Shown: positions 31,574 to 38,359 of the stretch, in pieces
Layout: every line of letters begins with the position of its first letter
Position numbering within the stretch: position 1 is the first letter of the stretch
DNA from: Spirochaetia bacterium
Lineage (GTDB): Bacteria; Spirochaetota; Leptospiria; Leptospirales; Leptonemataceae
Length of the DNA stretch: 38,359 bases
Reading direction: 5' to 3'
Assembly: GCA_021413825.1 (NCBI GenBank)
Contig: JAIOPQ010000020.1
Location: forward strand, 1-38,359
Program-made: the position numbers and the translations under genes
The notes under the pieces: model-generated
Seen by the model: only the letters and a program-made list of their open reading frames with translations
Databases searched by the model: none
Told to the model about the DNA's origin: nothing

Positions 31574-33306
31574 AATATCTTCTAACTCCATTACTCATAC
31601 TCTCTACTTGCATTGCGTCTTGCGGCTCATTTCTTCCTGATCCAATCGAGGAATTCGCAAAACAAACTCCGGCAGAGATTGTAAAGCAGATGACACTAGA
31701 AGAAAAAGTTGGGCAATTGATTCATGTTGGAATGTCAGGAAAGACAAGTGCAGCAACGCTGAAGCAAGACATTGAGACGTATCATGTAGGTGGCGTAATT
31801 TTGTTTGAAGCAAACCTGGGCAGTGCTGCAGAGATCCGCGCGCTAACAGACTCAGCTCAGCAAATTGCAAAGGGTGCTTCAAAAAATCCTGTGCCTTTGT
31901 TTGTGAGTATTGATCAAGAAGGTGGCCGTGTGGTTCGGGTCAAAGATGGAGTAGATCAATTGCCCGGGGCCCTGGCTGTAGGTCAGACAGAAGATGAAGG
32001 CATGGCAGAAGATGTTGGATTCAGAACTGCATCACAGCTTGCAAAACTTGGGATTCATTTACTGCTGGCGCCAGTTGTTGACGTGAATAACAATCCAGCC
32101 AATCCAGTAATCAATTCTCGTTCTTTTTCCGGCGATGCGGAAGTTGTAACCAAAATGGCTCTGGCTTATGCGCGTGGCGTGCAAGCAGCAGGAGCTGTGC
32201 CGGTTCTCAAACATTTCCCTGGCCACGGAAATACAAACACTGACAGCCACACGGCACTTCCTACAGTCAAAAACGATCTGGCACACATGGAATCACTGGA
32301 GCTCGTTCCGTTTCGCGCAGGAATTGCCGCAGGCGCTCCCGCAATCATGAGCGCACACATCGTATTTCCCGCACTTGATCCAGGCGAACCTGCAACACTG
32401 AGTCCTAAGATTCTGAAAGACTATCTGCGCGTCAAACTTGGATTTAAGGGACTGACGTTAACCGACGCTCTAGAAATGAAAGCAGTCGCCGATCGCTACC
32501 CGCCACCCATCCTTGCTCGCAAAGCATTTAATGCTGGACTGGATGTTCTTTTGCTAACGTCCACCGGTGAGCGTACAAAATCACTTTTTGAATCACTGCT
32601 TGCGGGATTCAAAAGCGGTGAGCTTTCCGTTGCTGATCTGGATGCTGCCGTTACCAGACAGGTCGACCGCAAGCTCCGGACAGGTCTATTCCATGAATAC
32701 GGAATGACCAGGCCTGAATGGAAATCAGACGTAGCTGAGAGCTTTAAAGCCAGGACTGCTGCCGCCGATGCGCACGCCATTAAACTCACTCAAAAATATC
32801 CTGACGGACTGAACACAGCGGTTTCGCGGGCTTCAATCTCCGCGCTGCGCAAGGTATTCGTTGTTGCCCCGGATTTGAAGCAAAAGGTTAAGTTATTCGC
32901 CAGAAGTACTGCAATGATTGAATTAGCAAAGACACGCGGTATTGATCAATCTCGCATAACGGTAACACCGTCACCTGTAACTGCAGCCGCGGCAACCTTC
33001 GCGGGATTCTGTCGTATTGGAATGCAGTGTCCCGAATCTATTGCAGTTGAGCTTGCAGATTTTGATCTCTGGCGATGGAACCTACTTGTGGCTGAGGTTA
33101 AGGGTGCTGGCAAAGCGGGTCGCCAGGTGCCGGTTTTGATTGGCCTGTATTCCGGAAATCCGTATTTGAATATTCGCGTGCCAGATTTCGGGGCAGTGCT
33201 TTGCAGTTTTTCTCCCACGGAGGAGTCTGTTAAAGCCCTGGTTTACAGGCTAACAGATGTGGGGACTGTACGCCAGGCCAGGCTTGTCCTTGCGGATGAA
33301 AAGTAA
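31570..33306 (+). CDS. nagZ: Glycoside hydrolase family 3 lipoprotein, NagZ-like beta-N-acetylhexosaminidase
   Basis: A 578-residue protein. Signal peptide YLLTPLLILSTCIASCGSF with a lipobox Cys. The GH3 barrel has KHFPGHGNTNTDSHTALP, the family's diagnostic KHFPGHG plus DSH with the general acid His, and SIDQEGGRVVRVKDG. The nucleophile Asp is in LTLTDALEMKAVA. A C-terminal region of about 200 residues adds a beta-alpha domain. NagZ removes GlcNAc from cell-wall fragments; E. coli NagZ is cytosolic and about 340 residues, so this exported, longer form is more like Gram-positive or spirochaete relatives. It overlaps hemW by 11 bases. Confidence 0.92.
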   Translation: MKYLLTPLLILSTCIASCGSFLPDPIEEFAKQTPAEIVKQMTLEEKVGQLIHVGMSGKTSAATLKQDIETYHVGGVILFEANLGSAAEIRALTDSAQQIAKGASKNPVPLFVSIDQEGGRVVRVKDGVDQLPGALAVGQTEDEGMAEDVGFRTASQLAKLGIHLLLAPVVDVNNNPANPVINSRSFSGDAEVVTKMALAYARGVQAAGAVPVLKHFPGHGNTNTDSHTALPTVKNDLAHMESLELVPFRAGIAAGAPAIMSAHIVFPALDPGEPATLSPKILKDYLRVKLGFKGLTLTDALEMKAVADRYPPPILARKAFNAGLDVLLLTSTGERTKSLFESLLAGFKSGELSVADLDAAVTRQVDRKLRTGLFHEYGMTRPEWKSDVAESFKARTAAADAHAIKLTQKYPDGLNTAVSRASISALRKVFVVAPDLKQKVKLFARSTAMIELAKTRGIDQSRITVTPSPVTAAAATFAGFCRIGMQCPESIAVELADFDLWRWNLLVAEVKGAGKAGRQVPVLIGLYSGNPYLNIRVPDFGAVLCSFSPTEESVKALVYRLTDVGTVRQARLVLADEK

Positions 33307-34501
33307 CCCGGACATAGTTGCGCCAAGGCGCTCGAACGATACCCTTGGTGTTTACATACACTTCCCATACTGCATTCACAAATGCTCATACTGCGACTTT
33401 TATTCCGTTGGAATGGATCGCGCGCTGAATGGCGAAAAAAATGTAACATCAAAAGCCATTGGTGAATATATGCAGGCCCTGAGGCTTGAGTTTGCGGCGC
33501 GCAGGCAATTGTTCATACAAAAGCAAATCAATACAATTTTCTTTGGAGGAGGAACCGCTTCTCTTCTCCCCGCAGAGACCATATTTGCGATTCTGGAAAT
33601 GCTAAGGGCAGAGTTTTCATTTAGTCCGGAGATTGAAATTACTCTGGAAGGGAATCCGGAGAATTTTACTCCGGGGTATATTGCCGCAATTCAAGATGCC
33701 GGCGTGAATCGAATTCATGTGGGCATTCAATCCCTGCGCCCTCACACGCTCAAACAGTTGGATCGGTATTATGACGAAGAACGTTATGCGGCAATTGTCC
33801 AAACCTTAAGCGATTCTGCAATTGCGAATCGAGGTGTTGATTTGATGTATGGGGTGCCGGGCCAGGCGGAAGATGAATTTTACCAGGATCTCGATACGCT
33901 CCTTGACACTGGTATTTCCCATGTTTCTCTGTACTCGCTGACCGTGGAACACGGGACTCCATACGATGTAATGGTGCGTAAAGGCACAGCTCCGGCGCCC
34001 AATGACGAATTGCAGGCTAACATTTTTGAGTATCTGCCTGCTCGGATGCGCGAACGTGGCTTTATTCACTATGAAGTTTCAAATTTTGGAACACCCGGAA
34101 ATTTGAGTCGGCACAATTTGCGCTACTGGCTGTACGAACCAACTCTTGCCCTCGGACCCGGGGCCCACGGTTTTAATGGAACTCATCGTTACGCAAATGT
34201 TAGAAACACACCAGGCTGGCAGACCGCACCGACTGCAGCTGCCCTTGACCTCCACGAACCGGCGCTTGAATTACCGCTCTGTTTTCTACGGATACTTTTG
34301 CCCATGGATCGCAGGGATCTTGAAGCATTGATTGAAGCGGAAGTTCCTGGAAAATCGCCGGCAGTAATGAAGCTTCTAGAATCATGGACGAGCCTTGGAT
34401 TTTCAAGTTTCGATTCTGCATTTCAGTGGAATCTAAACGGGCTAATCCGCTTGAACGATCGCGTAATAGAATTGCAAGAGCTTTTGGAAAGCAATTCGTA
34501 A
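33296..34501 (+). CDS. hemW: Radical SAM protein HemW (coproporphyrinogen III oxidase-like, heme chaperone)
   Basis: A 401-residue protein. The radical SAM motif CxxxCxxC is PYCIHKCSYCDFYSV. FFGGGTASLLPAE, EITLEGNPENFTPGYI, VNRIHVGIQSLRPHTLKQLD, LMYGVPGQAEDEFYQDLDTL and YEVSNFGTPGNLSRHNLRYW are all HemW/HemN-class blocks. The HNxxYW end and the missing fourth Cys pattern of HemN favour HemW, which hands heme to respiratory enzymes. ATG 33296 gives an 11-base overlap with nagZ; the longer frame upstream lies wholly inside nagZ. Last gene of the J-protein operon. Confidence 0.93.
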   Translation: MKSNPDIVAPRRSNDTLGVYIHFPYCIHKCSYCDFYSVGMDRALNGEKNVTSKAIGEYMQALRLEFAARRQLFIQKQINTIFFGGGTASLLPAETIFAILEMLRAEFSFSPEIEITLEGNPENFTPGYIAAIQDAGVNRIHVGIQSLRPHTLKQLDRYYDEERYAAIVQTLSDSAIANRGVDLMYGVPGQAEDEFYQDLDTLLDTGISHVSLYSLTVEHGTPYDVMVRKGTAPAPNDELQANIFEYLPARMRERGFIHYEVSNFGTPGNLSRHNLRYWLYEPTLALGPGAHGFNGTHRYANVRNTPGWQTAPTAAALDLHEPALELPLCFLRILLPMDRRDLEALIEAEVPGKSPAVMKLLESWTSLGFSSFDSAFQWNLNGLIRLNDRVIELQELLESNS

Positions 34502-34517
34502 TATCATAAAAAGCCAG

Positions 34518-34542
34518 GCCGTCGTCCGGGATACGCGATGGC
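34518..34542 (+). terminator. Possible hemW terminator hairpin
   Basis: GCCGTCG (34518-34524) pairs with CGATGGC (34536-34542), one G-T, with an 11-base loop. A TTGATTGA tail follows. It sits 17 bases after the hemW stop, so the position fits. The T-run is poor. Confidence 0.3.
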
Positions 34543-34580
34543 TTGATTGACAATAGTATCATTGTGCGCCAGACTTGGTC

Positions 34581-35777
34581 ATGCGAAATCAGGCAATTGT
34601 ATTGGCTCTGGCTGGATTAGTCCTTGGATCATGCGGTGGAGAGAAGGGTCCGGTCGATCAGGCAAAACTGGCCTACTACAAAGAGACGTACGAGGCGAAT
34701 CGCGACGACTTCAAACAAATTTGCGCCGGGATGAAACAGGATGGTGCGCAGGCATCGGCCCTGAGTATCCCATCTGCAACGGAAAAAGATCTGACAATTG
34801 ACCTGTGCTATTTCCCGGCAAAAACACCGGGCGGAAAATTACTAATCATGACATCTGGAGTACACGGGATTGAAGCATACGCGTCGAGCGCGGTTCAACG
34901 CTTTTTCATGGATCGATTGCTTCCAAAATTGGACCGCACGAGCCTTGGAATCCTGATTGTACATGGAGTAAACCCATACGGATTTAAACATGCGCGGCGT
35001 GTCACGGAGAATAACGTTGATTTGAATCGTAATTTTGATGAAACTCCTGAGCTCTTTAGAACAAAAAACGAAGGGTACACTAAAATAAACTCGCTGTTGA
35101 ATCCTAAGGGCAAGGCCAATCCAGAAAGCCTTGGAGATCGTTTCTTTCCGGTTCGCGCAATCTACAACATTCTGATTTATTCAATAGGTGCGTTACGTCA
35201 GGCGGCATTGCAGGGTCAATATGAGTATCCGGAAGGAATCTATTTTGGAGGATCAGGGTTTGAACCTCAGAAAGACATATTGACGCCTCGTTTGCGCCAG
35301 TTTGCCGATGCGTATCGCACTGTAATGTTAATAGATATTCATACCGGATACGGAGCCAGGGGTAAATTGCACTTTTTCCCAAACGCAATCAAGGATCCAG
35401 CCATTCGCAAACGGATTGAAACGATCTATGCAGGCTATCAGGTGGACTACGGCGATACTAAAGATTTCTATACAACTACTGGTGATTTCTCAGAATACCT
35501 GGGAAAAGTGTTTGCTGGTAAGGAATATGTTCCAATGGTATTTGAGTTTGGAACTCTAGACAGTCAGACAACGAGCGGTTCGATTAAGTCGATTCACAAT
35601 ATGATTCTTGAAAATCAAGGAAACAGGTACGGCTACCAATCAGATGAAAACATGAATGAGGTCAAACGTAGGTTTCGCGAACACTTCTATCCATCCTCAC
35701 CTGTCTGGCGCACTCAGGTTCTCAATATATCAGAGGAAGTATTCCCCCTGGTATTGCAGAGATTTTCTGCACTTTGA
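34581..35777 (+). CDS. DUF2817 (M14-like) zinc peptidase lipoprotein
   Basis: A 398-residue protein with signal peptide RNQAIVLALAGLVLGSCGGE, lipidation at Cys. The M14-like fold has SGVHGIEAYASSAVQRFF (HxxE type, with His and Glu as zinc ligands), VNPYGFKHARRVTENNVDLN and RNFDET, and a later His in MLIDIHTGYGARG. These match DUF2817, a zinc carboxypeptidase relative. The final conserved Glu for catalysis is probably in MVFEFGTLD. It probably trims peptides at the cell envelope; the substrate is unknown. The start is ATG at 34581, as the preceding frame has only TTG. Confidence 0.88.
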   Translation: MRNQAIVLALAGLVLGSCGGEKGPVDQAKLAYYKETYEANRDDFKQICAGMKQDGAQASALSIPSATEKDLTIDLCYFPAKTPGGKLLIMTSGVHGIEAYASSAVQRFFMDRLLPKLDRTSLGILIVHGVNPYGFKHARRVTENNVDLNRNFDETPELFRTKNEGYTKINSLLNPKGKANPESLGDRFFPVRAIYNILIYSIGALRQAALQGQYEYPEGIYFGGSGFEPQKDILTPRLRQFADAYRTVMLIDIHTGYGARGKLHFFPNAIKDPAIRKRIETIYAGYQVDYGDTKDFYTTTGDFSEYLGKVFAGKEYVPMVFEFGTLDSQTTSGSIKSIHNMILENQGNRYGYQSDENMNEVKRRFREHFYPSSPVWRTQVLNISEEVFPLVLQRFSAL

Positions 35778-35779
35778 TT

Positions 35780-37528
35780 TTAGTGAGCCATATTTTCCAG
35801 GCGATAGAGACAGGCAGTGCTGATAGCTGCACTGTCAATTACATAGGCTGAGCAGTCCGCTGACCATCGCGCAAAGACACTCGCATCTTTCAATTTTACA
35901 AGAGCTCGCTCGTAGAGTATGCTTCCAAGCAGTCTGCCGGTAATAATCATCAAGTTCTCAGCCACACGCTCGCGCAAATCTTCCTCTGTTATTTGCCGAT
36001 ACTGTCGCACTGCGTTTTCCATCATTGCCCATTGTTCCAACAAGAACCGGGACGGAGATAGGACATCCGCATGCAATGATGTCAAATACTGGCGAAGGTT
36101 TCCATCCGATGCGAAACCTGCAGCAATGGCACCGGTTGCGATTCGCACATGAATCTGACTTGTGCCTTCGTAAATTGTATTGATACGCGAATCTCTAAAC
36201 ATGCGCGATACGTCGTAATCCTCTGTGTAGCCGGCACCGCCGTGAATTTGGACGGCAAGATTCCCGCACTTGTGTCCTTCTTCAGAACAGTAGTATTTGG
36301 CAATTGGCGTCAGTACCGACGCAAGAGGTCCCCAGACCTTAACGCGCTCGTCACGCCGAATCTCTCTGTCTTCTAAGCCGGCTTTTTCCAGGCGAATCTG
36401 ATGATGCTGGTAATTGTCTACGACGCGCGCGGTTTCAAATGCAATTAGGCGCATAGCATTGACTTCACGCTGAATTTTGTGCAGCATCTCCGCCACTGCC
36501 GGAAACCCGGCGATTGCTTTGCCGAATTGAAAACGTTCGTTTGCGTATTTTTGACATTCGAAAAAGCCACCGGCTCCGCCCCCAGGGCCTCCCGCAGCGC
36601 TTGCAAGTCGCTTGAAGTTTGTCATACCGGATGTGTATCGTGTAAGCCCCAGACCTTCTTCTCCCAGAATCTGTGCTGGCGTATCCTCATAGACTACTTC
36701 GCAAGTCGGAGAAGCATGAATTCCCATTTTATGCTCAATGCCAGCTATCGTTACATTCTTGCTTGTGGTAAGAAACACGGAAAGCCCGCGAGCACCTCCG
36801 CCGGGCTTTCCCGTGCGCGCAAGCGTCAGAAGAGTGCAGGGATGTGGACCAAGGCCGCAACCTTGCGAGATAAATCGCTTGGATCCGTTCAGTTTGTAGG
36901 TGCCGTCCGGCATTTTCGTTGCAGTAGTGCGCACACTGTTTAAATCGGAACCTGCATCTGGTTCAGTGAGAGCCATGGCGAATAACGTGGATCCGGAAGC
37001 TGCGCTGACCGCAAACTCTTCTATCTGTGCCTCGGTTCCGTATCTTGCAACGATTTGGGCTAGATTGAGTAGTGTAATCGTCATGCAAAAAGAAACATCG
37101 CCGCGAGCCAGAAGCATGACAAAGAATGCGCCCACAGTTGCAGGCAAGCCCAGGCCCCCGGCCGAGCGGGAGATCGAATAGGCCATGAGTCCGGTTTCAC
37201 GAAATCGTTCATATACAGCCAGCGTCTCTTCCGGAAAGATCACCTGCCCGTTTTCATACTTGAGTGGGAGGCGGTCCATTGTCTGAGAAAACTGAGAAAG
37301 GTCTCTTCCGCAAAACTCGCCCATAGAATCCAGGCAGGATCTATACAAGTCGACTGCCTCTTCTACGCTGGCGGGCGCCATTTCAAACCGCGGATTTCGC
37401 GAGGTAAGAAAAGCTGCATGATCTGCGAAATCTCCTTCAGATTGCTTTATTATCTCTGGCCAGTCGATCAGAAGATCGAAGAAGATTTTTAGGTCCTCAT
37501 CGTCCTGGAAGTAGTTATTTGCAATCAT
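35780..37528 (-). CDS. Acyl-CoA dehydrogenase
   Basis: A 582-residue flavoenzyme. Central block LFAMALTEPDAGSDLNSVRT (FAD contact TEPxAGSD), YKLNGSKRFISQG, then TNFKRLASAAGGPGGGAGG and YANERFQFGKAIAGFPAVAE. The C-terminal part has VQIHGGAGYTEDYDVSRMFR, then RINTIYEGTSQI with the base-region IYEGT motif. It is longer than the common 380-residue form, with extra N- and C-terminal helical parts, as in the larger FadE-like group. It makes enoyl-CoA from fatty acyl-CoA, passing electrons to ETF. Convergent with the DUF2817 gene, leaving a 2-base gap. No other beta-oxidation gene is visible. Confidence 0.95.
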   Translation of the reverse strand: MIANNYFQDDEDLKIFFDLLIDWPEIIKQSEGDFADHAAFLTSRNPRFEMAPASVEEAVDLYRSCLDSMGEFCGRDLSQFSQTMDRLPLKYENGQVIFPEETLAVYERFRETGLMAYSISRSAGGLGLPATVGAFFVMLLARGDVSFCMTITLLNLAQIVARYGTEAQIEEFAVSAASGSTLFAMALTEPDAGSDLNSVRTTATKMPDGTYKLNGSKRFISQGCGLGPHPCTLLTLARTGKPGGGARGLSVFLTTSKNVTIAGIEHKMGIHASPTCEVVYEDTPAQILGEEGLGLTRYTSGMTNFKRLASAAGGPGGGAGGFFECQKYANERFQFGKAIAGFPAVAEMLHKIQREVNAMRLIAFETARVVDNYQHHQIRLEKAGLEDREIRRDERVKVWGPLASVLTPIAKYYCSEEGHKCGNLAVQIHGGAGYTEDYDVSRMFRDSRINTIYEGTSQIHVRIATGAIAAGFASDGNLRQYLTSLHADVLSPSRFLLEQWAMMENAVRQYRQITEEDLRERVAENLMIITGRLLGSILYERALVKLKDASVFARWSADCSAYVIDSAAISTACLYRLENMAH

Positions 37529-37686
37529 GCGTCAGAGTCCAATTGTCGCGAACATCAGCAAAGAAAATTCTGTGAAAGCCTGGATTAGCCTGAATCTGGA
37601 TACCCGGACAAGAAGTAAGATCGCCTAACGTCTGAGTCCGGCTGGAAACCGCACGCGGCGATCAAACGTTCAAGCCGACTAAGAGA

Positions 37687-37857
37687 CTAAATGCCCTTTA
37701 CGACTGTGGAAATTGCCAGTATCAAAAATCCAATTACAAGCAACCAGAAGGCGTACGGCGTGATAATTGGTAGGGCTATGAAATGTCCCAGAATACCGAG
37801 TCCGCCACAGATTGCGCCGGCTGTCCAGGTCAGGGAACGGGGTGCGTTTGTTTTCAA
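37687..37857 (-). CDS. Small two-helix membrane protein, TTG start
   Basis: A 56-residue protein starting at a TTG at 37857, with GGAG 9 bases upstream. It reads KTNAPRSLTWTAGAICGGLG and then a hydrophobic hairpin ending GFLILAISTVVKGI. Two membrane helices with a Pro-rich turn (ALPIITPYAFW) are clear. I recall a family of such short, TWxxG-to-KG(I/L) membrane proteins in leptospiras, function unknown. It lies on the minus strand 158 bases upstream of the acyl-CoA dehydrogenase start, probably in the same transcript. The two longer overlapping frames in this stretch are less likely. Confidence 0.68.
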   Translation of the reverse strand: MKTNAPRSLTWTAGAICGGLGILGHFIALPIITPYAFWLLVIGFLILAISTVVKGI

Positions 37858-38056
37858 ATTTGAATCTCCAGACCGTGGATTCGCACCTTAAATGAGTTCT
37901 GTCAACTTCTATCCGTTCTAACAAGGCGAAATCGACCCCGGAGGAATTGTTAGGAGGAGGTGTTTACTCTTACTCGGCTGGCTTTTCTACGCTTTAATTA
38001 GCTTCGCAGATTACTTCCTATTGACGCGTCAAAATCGCCGAGCTTTTCTGTAATAG

Positions 38057-38359
38057 ATGCGCGGGCTATTGGCCACTATCGCGATTCTTCTGAGTGCTTG
38101 CAGCCAGGGGAGCCAGACACCTCCGCCCACAGCTGTGGCAGGGCAGATAGACTTGCGCACCGCCTCGTTCGCTGAAAATGACATTCAACTCAGTGGCGAA
38201 TGGGCGTTTTATCCGGGCATATTTCTTAGCACTGAGTTTCCGGCGCCCACCGCATTTCTGAAAGTTCCGGCGGTCTGGAACGGACAAAAACTAGCTGAGC
38301 GCGAACTCCCGGGATTTGGCGCAGGCACGTATCGCCTCCAGGTTTTGCTACCTTCGTCG
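38057..38359 (+). CDS. Lipoprotein with 7TMR-DISM-type extracellular domain, 3' end beyond window
   Basis: The visible 101 residues start RGLLATIAILLSACSQGSQT, a signal peptide with lipobox SAC. Then comes QIDLRTASFAENDIQLSGEW, FYPGIFLSTEFPAP and VPAVWNGQKLAERELPGFGA, ending GTYRLQVLLP. The order LxGxWxFY, VPxxW and GYxTYRL is the jelly-roll domain that precedes seven membrane helices in 7TMR-DISM receptors. In spirochaetes these often end in an adenylate cyclase, histidine kinase or SpoIIE phosphatase; the output domain is outside the window. A lipoprotein start on such a receptor is somewhat unusual. Confidence 0.75.
   Translation, partial: MRGLLATIAILLSACSQGSQTPPPTAVAGQIDLRTASFAENDIQLSGEWAFYPGIFLSTEFPAPTAFLKVPAVWNGQKLAERELPGFGAGTYRLQVLLPSS

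Noticed and set aside
225..37635. Recurring CCTAACGT words (near 225, 4980, 25060 and 37630)
   Set aside because: Two copies encode SPNV in genes and one is a terminator arm; no common longer repeat or spacing.
37620..37680. Stem-rich stretch resembling part of a tRNA
   Set aside because: No acceptor stem, T-loop or anticodon arm could be drawn.

Overview
The window reads as a bacterial chromosome segment, gene-dense on both strands and with roughly balanced base composition. A spirochaete of the Leptospirales is the likeliest source. Pointers are an ArgS whose HIGH motif is replaced by LNVVSAR, as I recall it in Leptospira; many lipoproteins with loose lipoboxes; a 7TMR-DISM-type receptor start; a membrane-anchored AraC regulator; and scattered STAS and HATPase partner-switch parts. 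This is inference, because no rRNA or tRNA is present. I saw no IS element, CRISPR array, phage module or tRNA, and no gene-free stretch longer than about 300 bases.

Left edge (1-3400): a minus-strand cassette of a kinase-like membrane protein, a VWA + YfaP-like protein and a divergent PurA-like enzyme running off the edge. A cytosolic protein with a possible permuted papain-like fold is divergent to it. This is the best candidate for a little-described system, but its VWA gene is broken here.

3425-7862: tight minus-strand operon of NtrC-type regulator, recO, a 65-residue membrane protein and argS. 7993-11117: DUF3556 membrane protein plus a phytoene-desaturase-like FAD enzyme. 11114-13451: secreted VWA protein followed by a soluble histidine kinase. 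13495-20064: envelope and housekeeping genes (AttH/CrtC-like, GNAT, DUF1003, PilZ-like, lipoprotein, HATPase) and a broken rlmI.

20101-23972: DoxX, YHS protein, and an operon of DJ-1/PfpI lipoprotein, ECF sigma factor and zinc anti-sigma factor, with a divergent membrane AraC regulator. 24080-28795: secreted lipase; an operon of alpha/beta hydrolase, fluoride channel crcB and a small Cys-rich lipoprotein; AraC; DinB/YfiT; ribF. 28985-34501: secreted proteins, a STAS protein and an overlapping operon of J-protein, nagZ and hemW. 34581-38359: DUF2817 lipoprotein, acyl-CoA dehydrogenase, a 56-residue membrane protein with a TTG start, and the start of a 7TMR-DISM-type lipoprotein.

The most unusual overall pattern is that two genes certainly, and two more probably, match their families at both ends but lack one internal block of about 35-50 codons: VWA/YfaP, rlmI, the alpha/beta hydrolase and the 2714-3400 gene. 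Two of these losses also shift the frame. This points to local gene decay or to an assembly fault, and read-level checking would separate the two.
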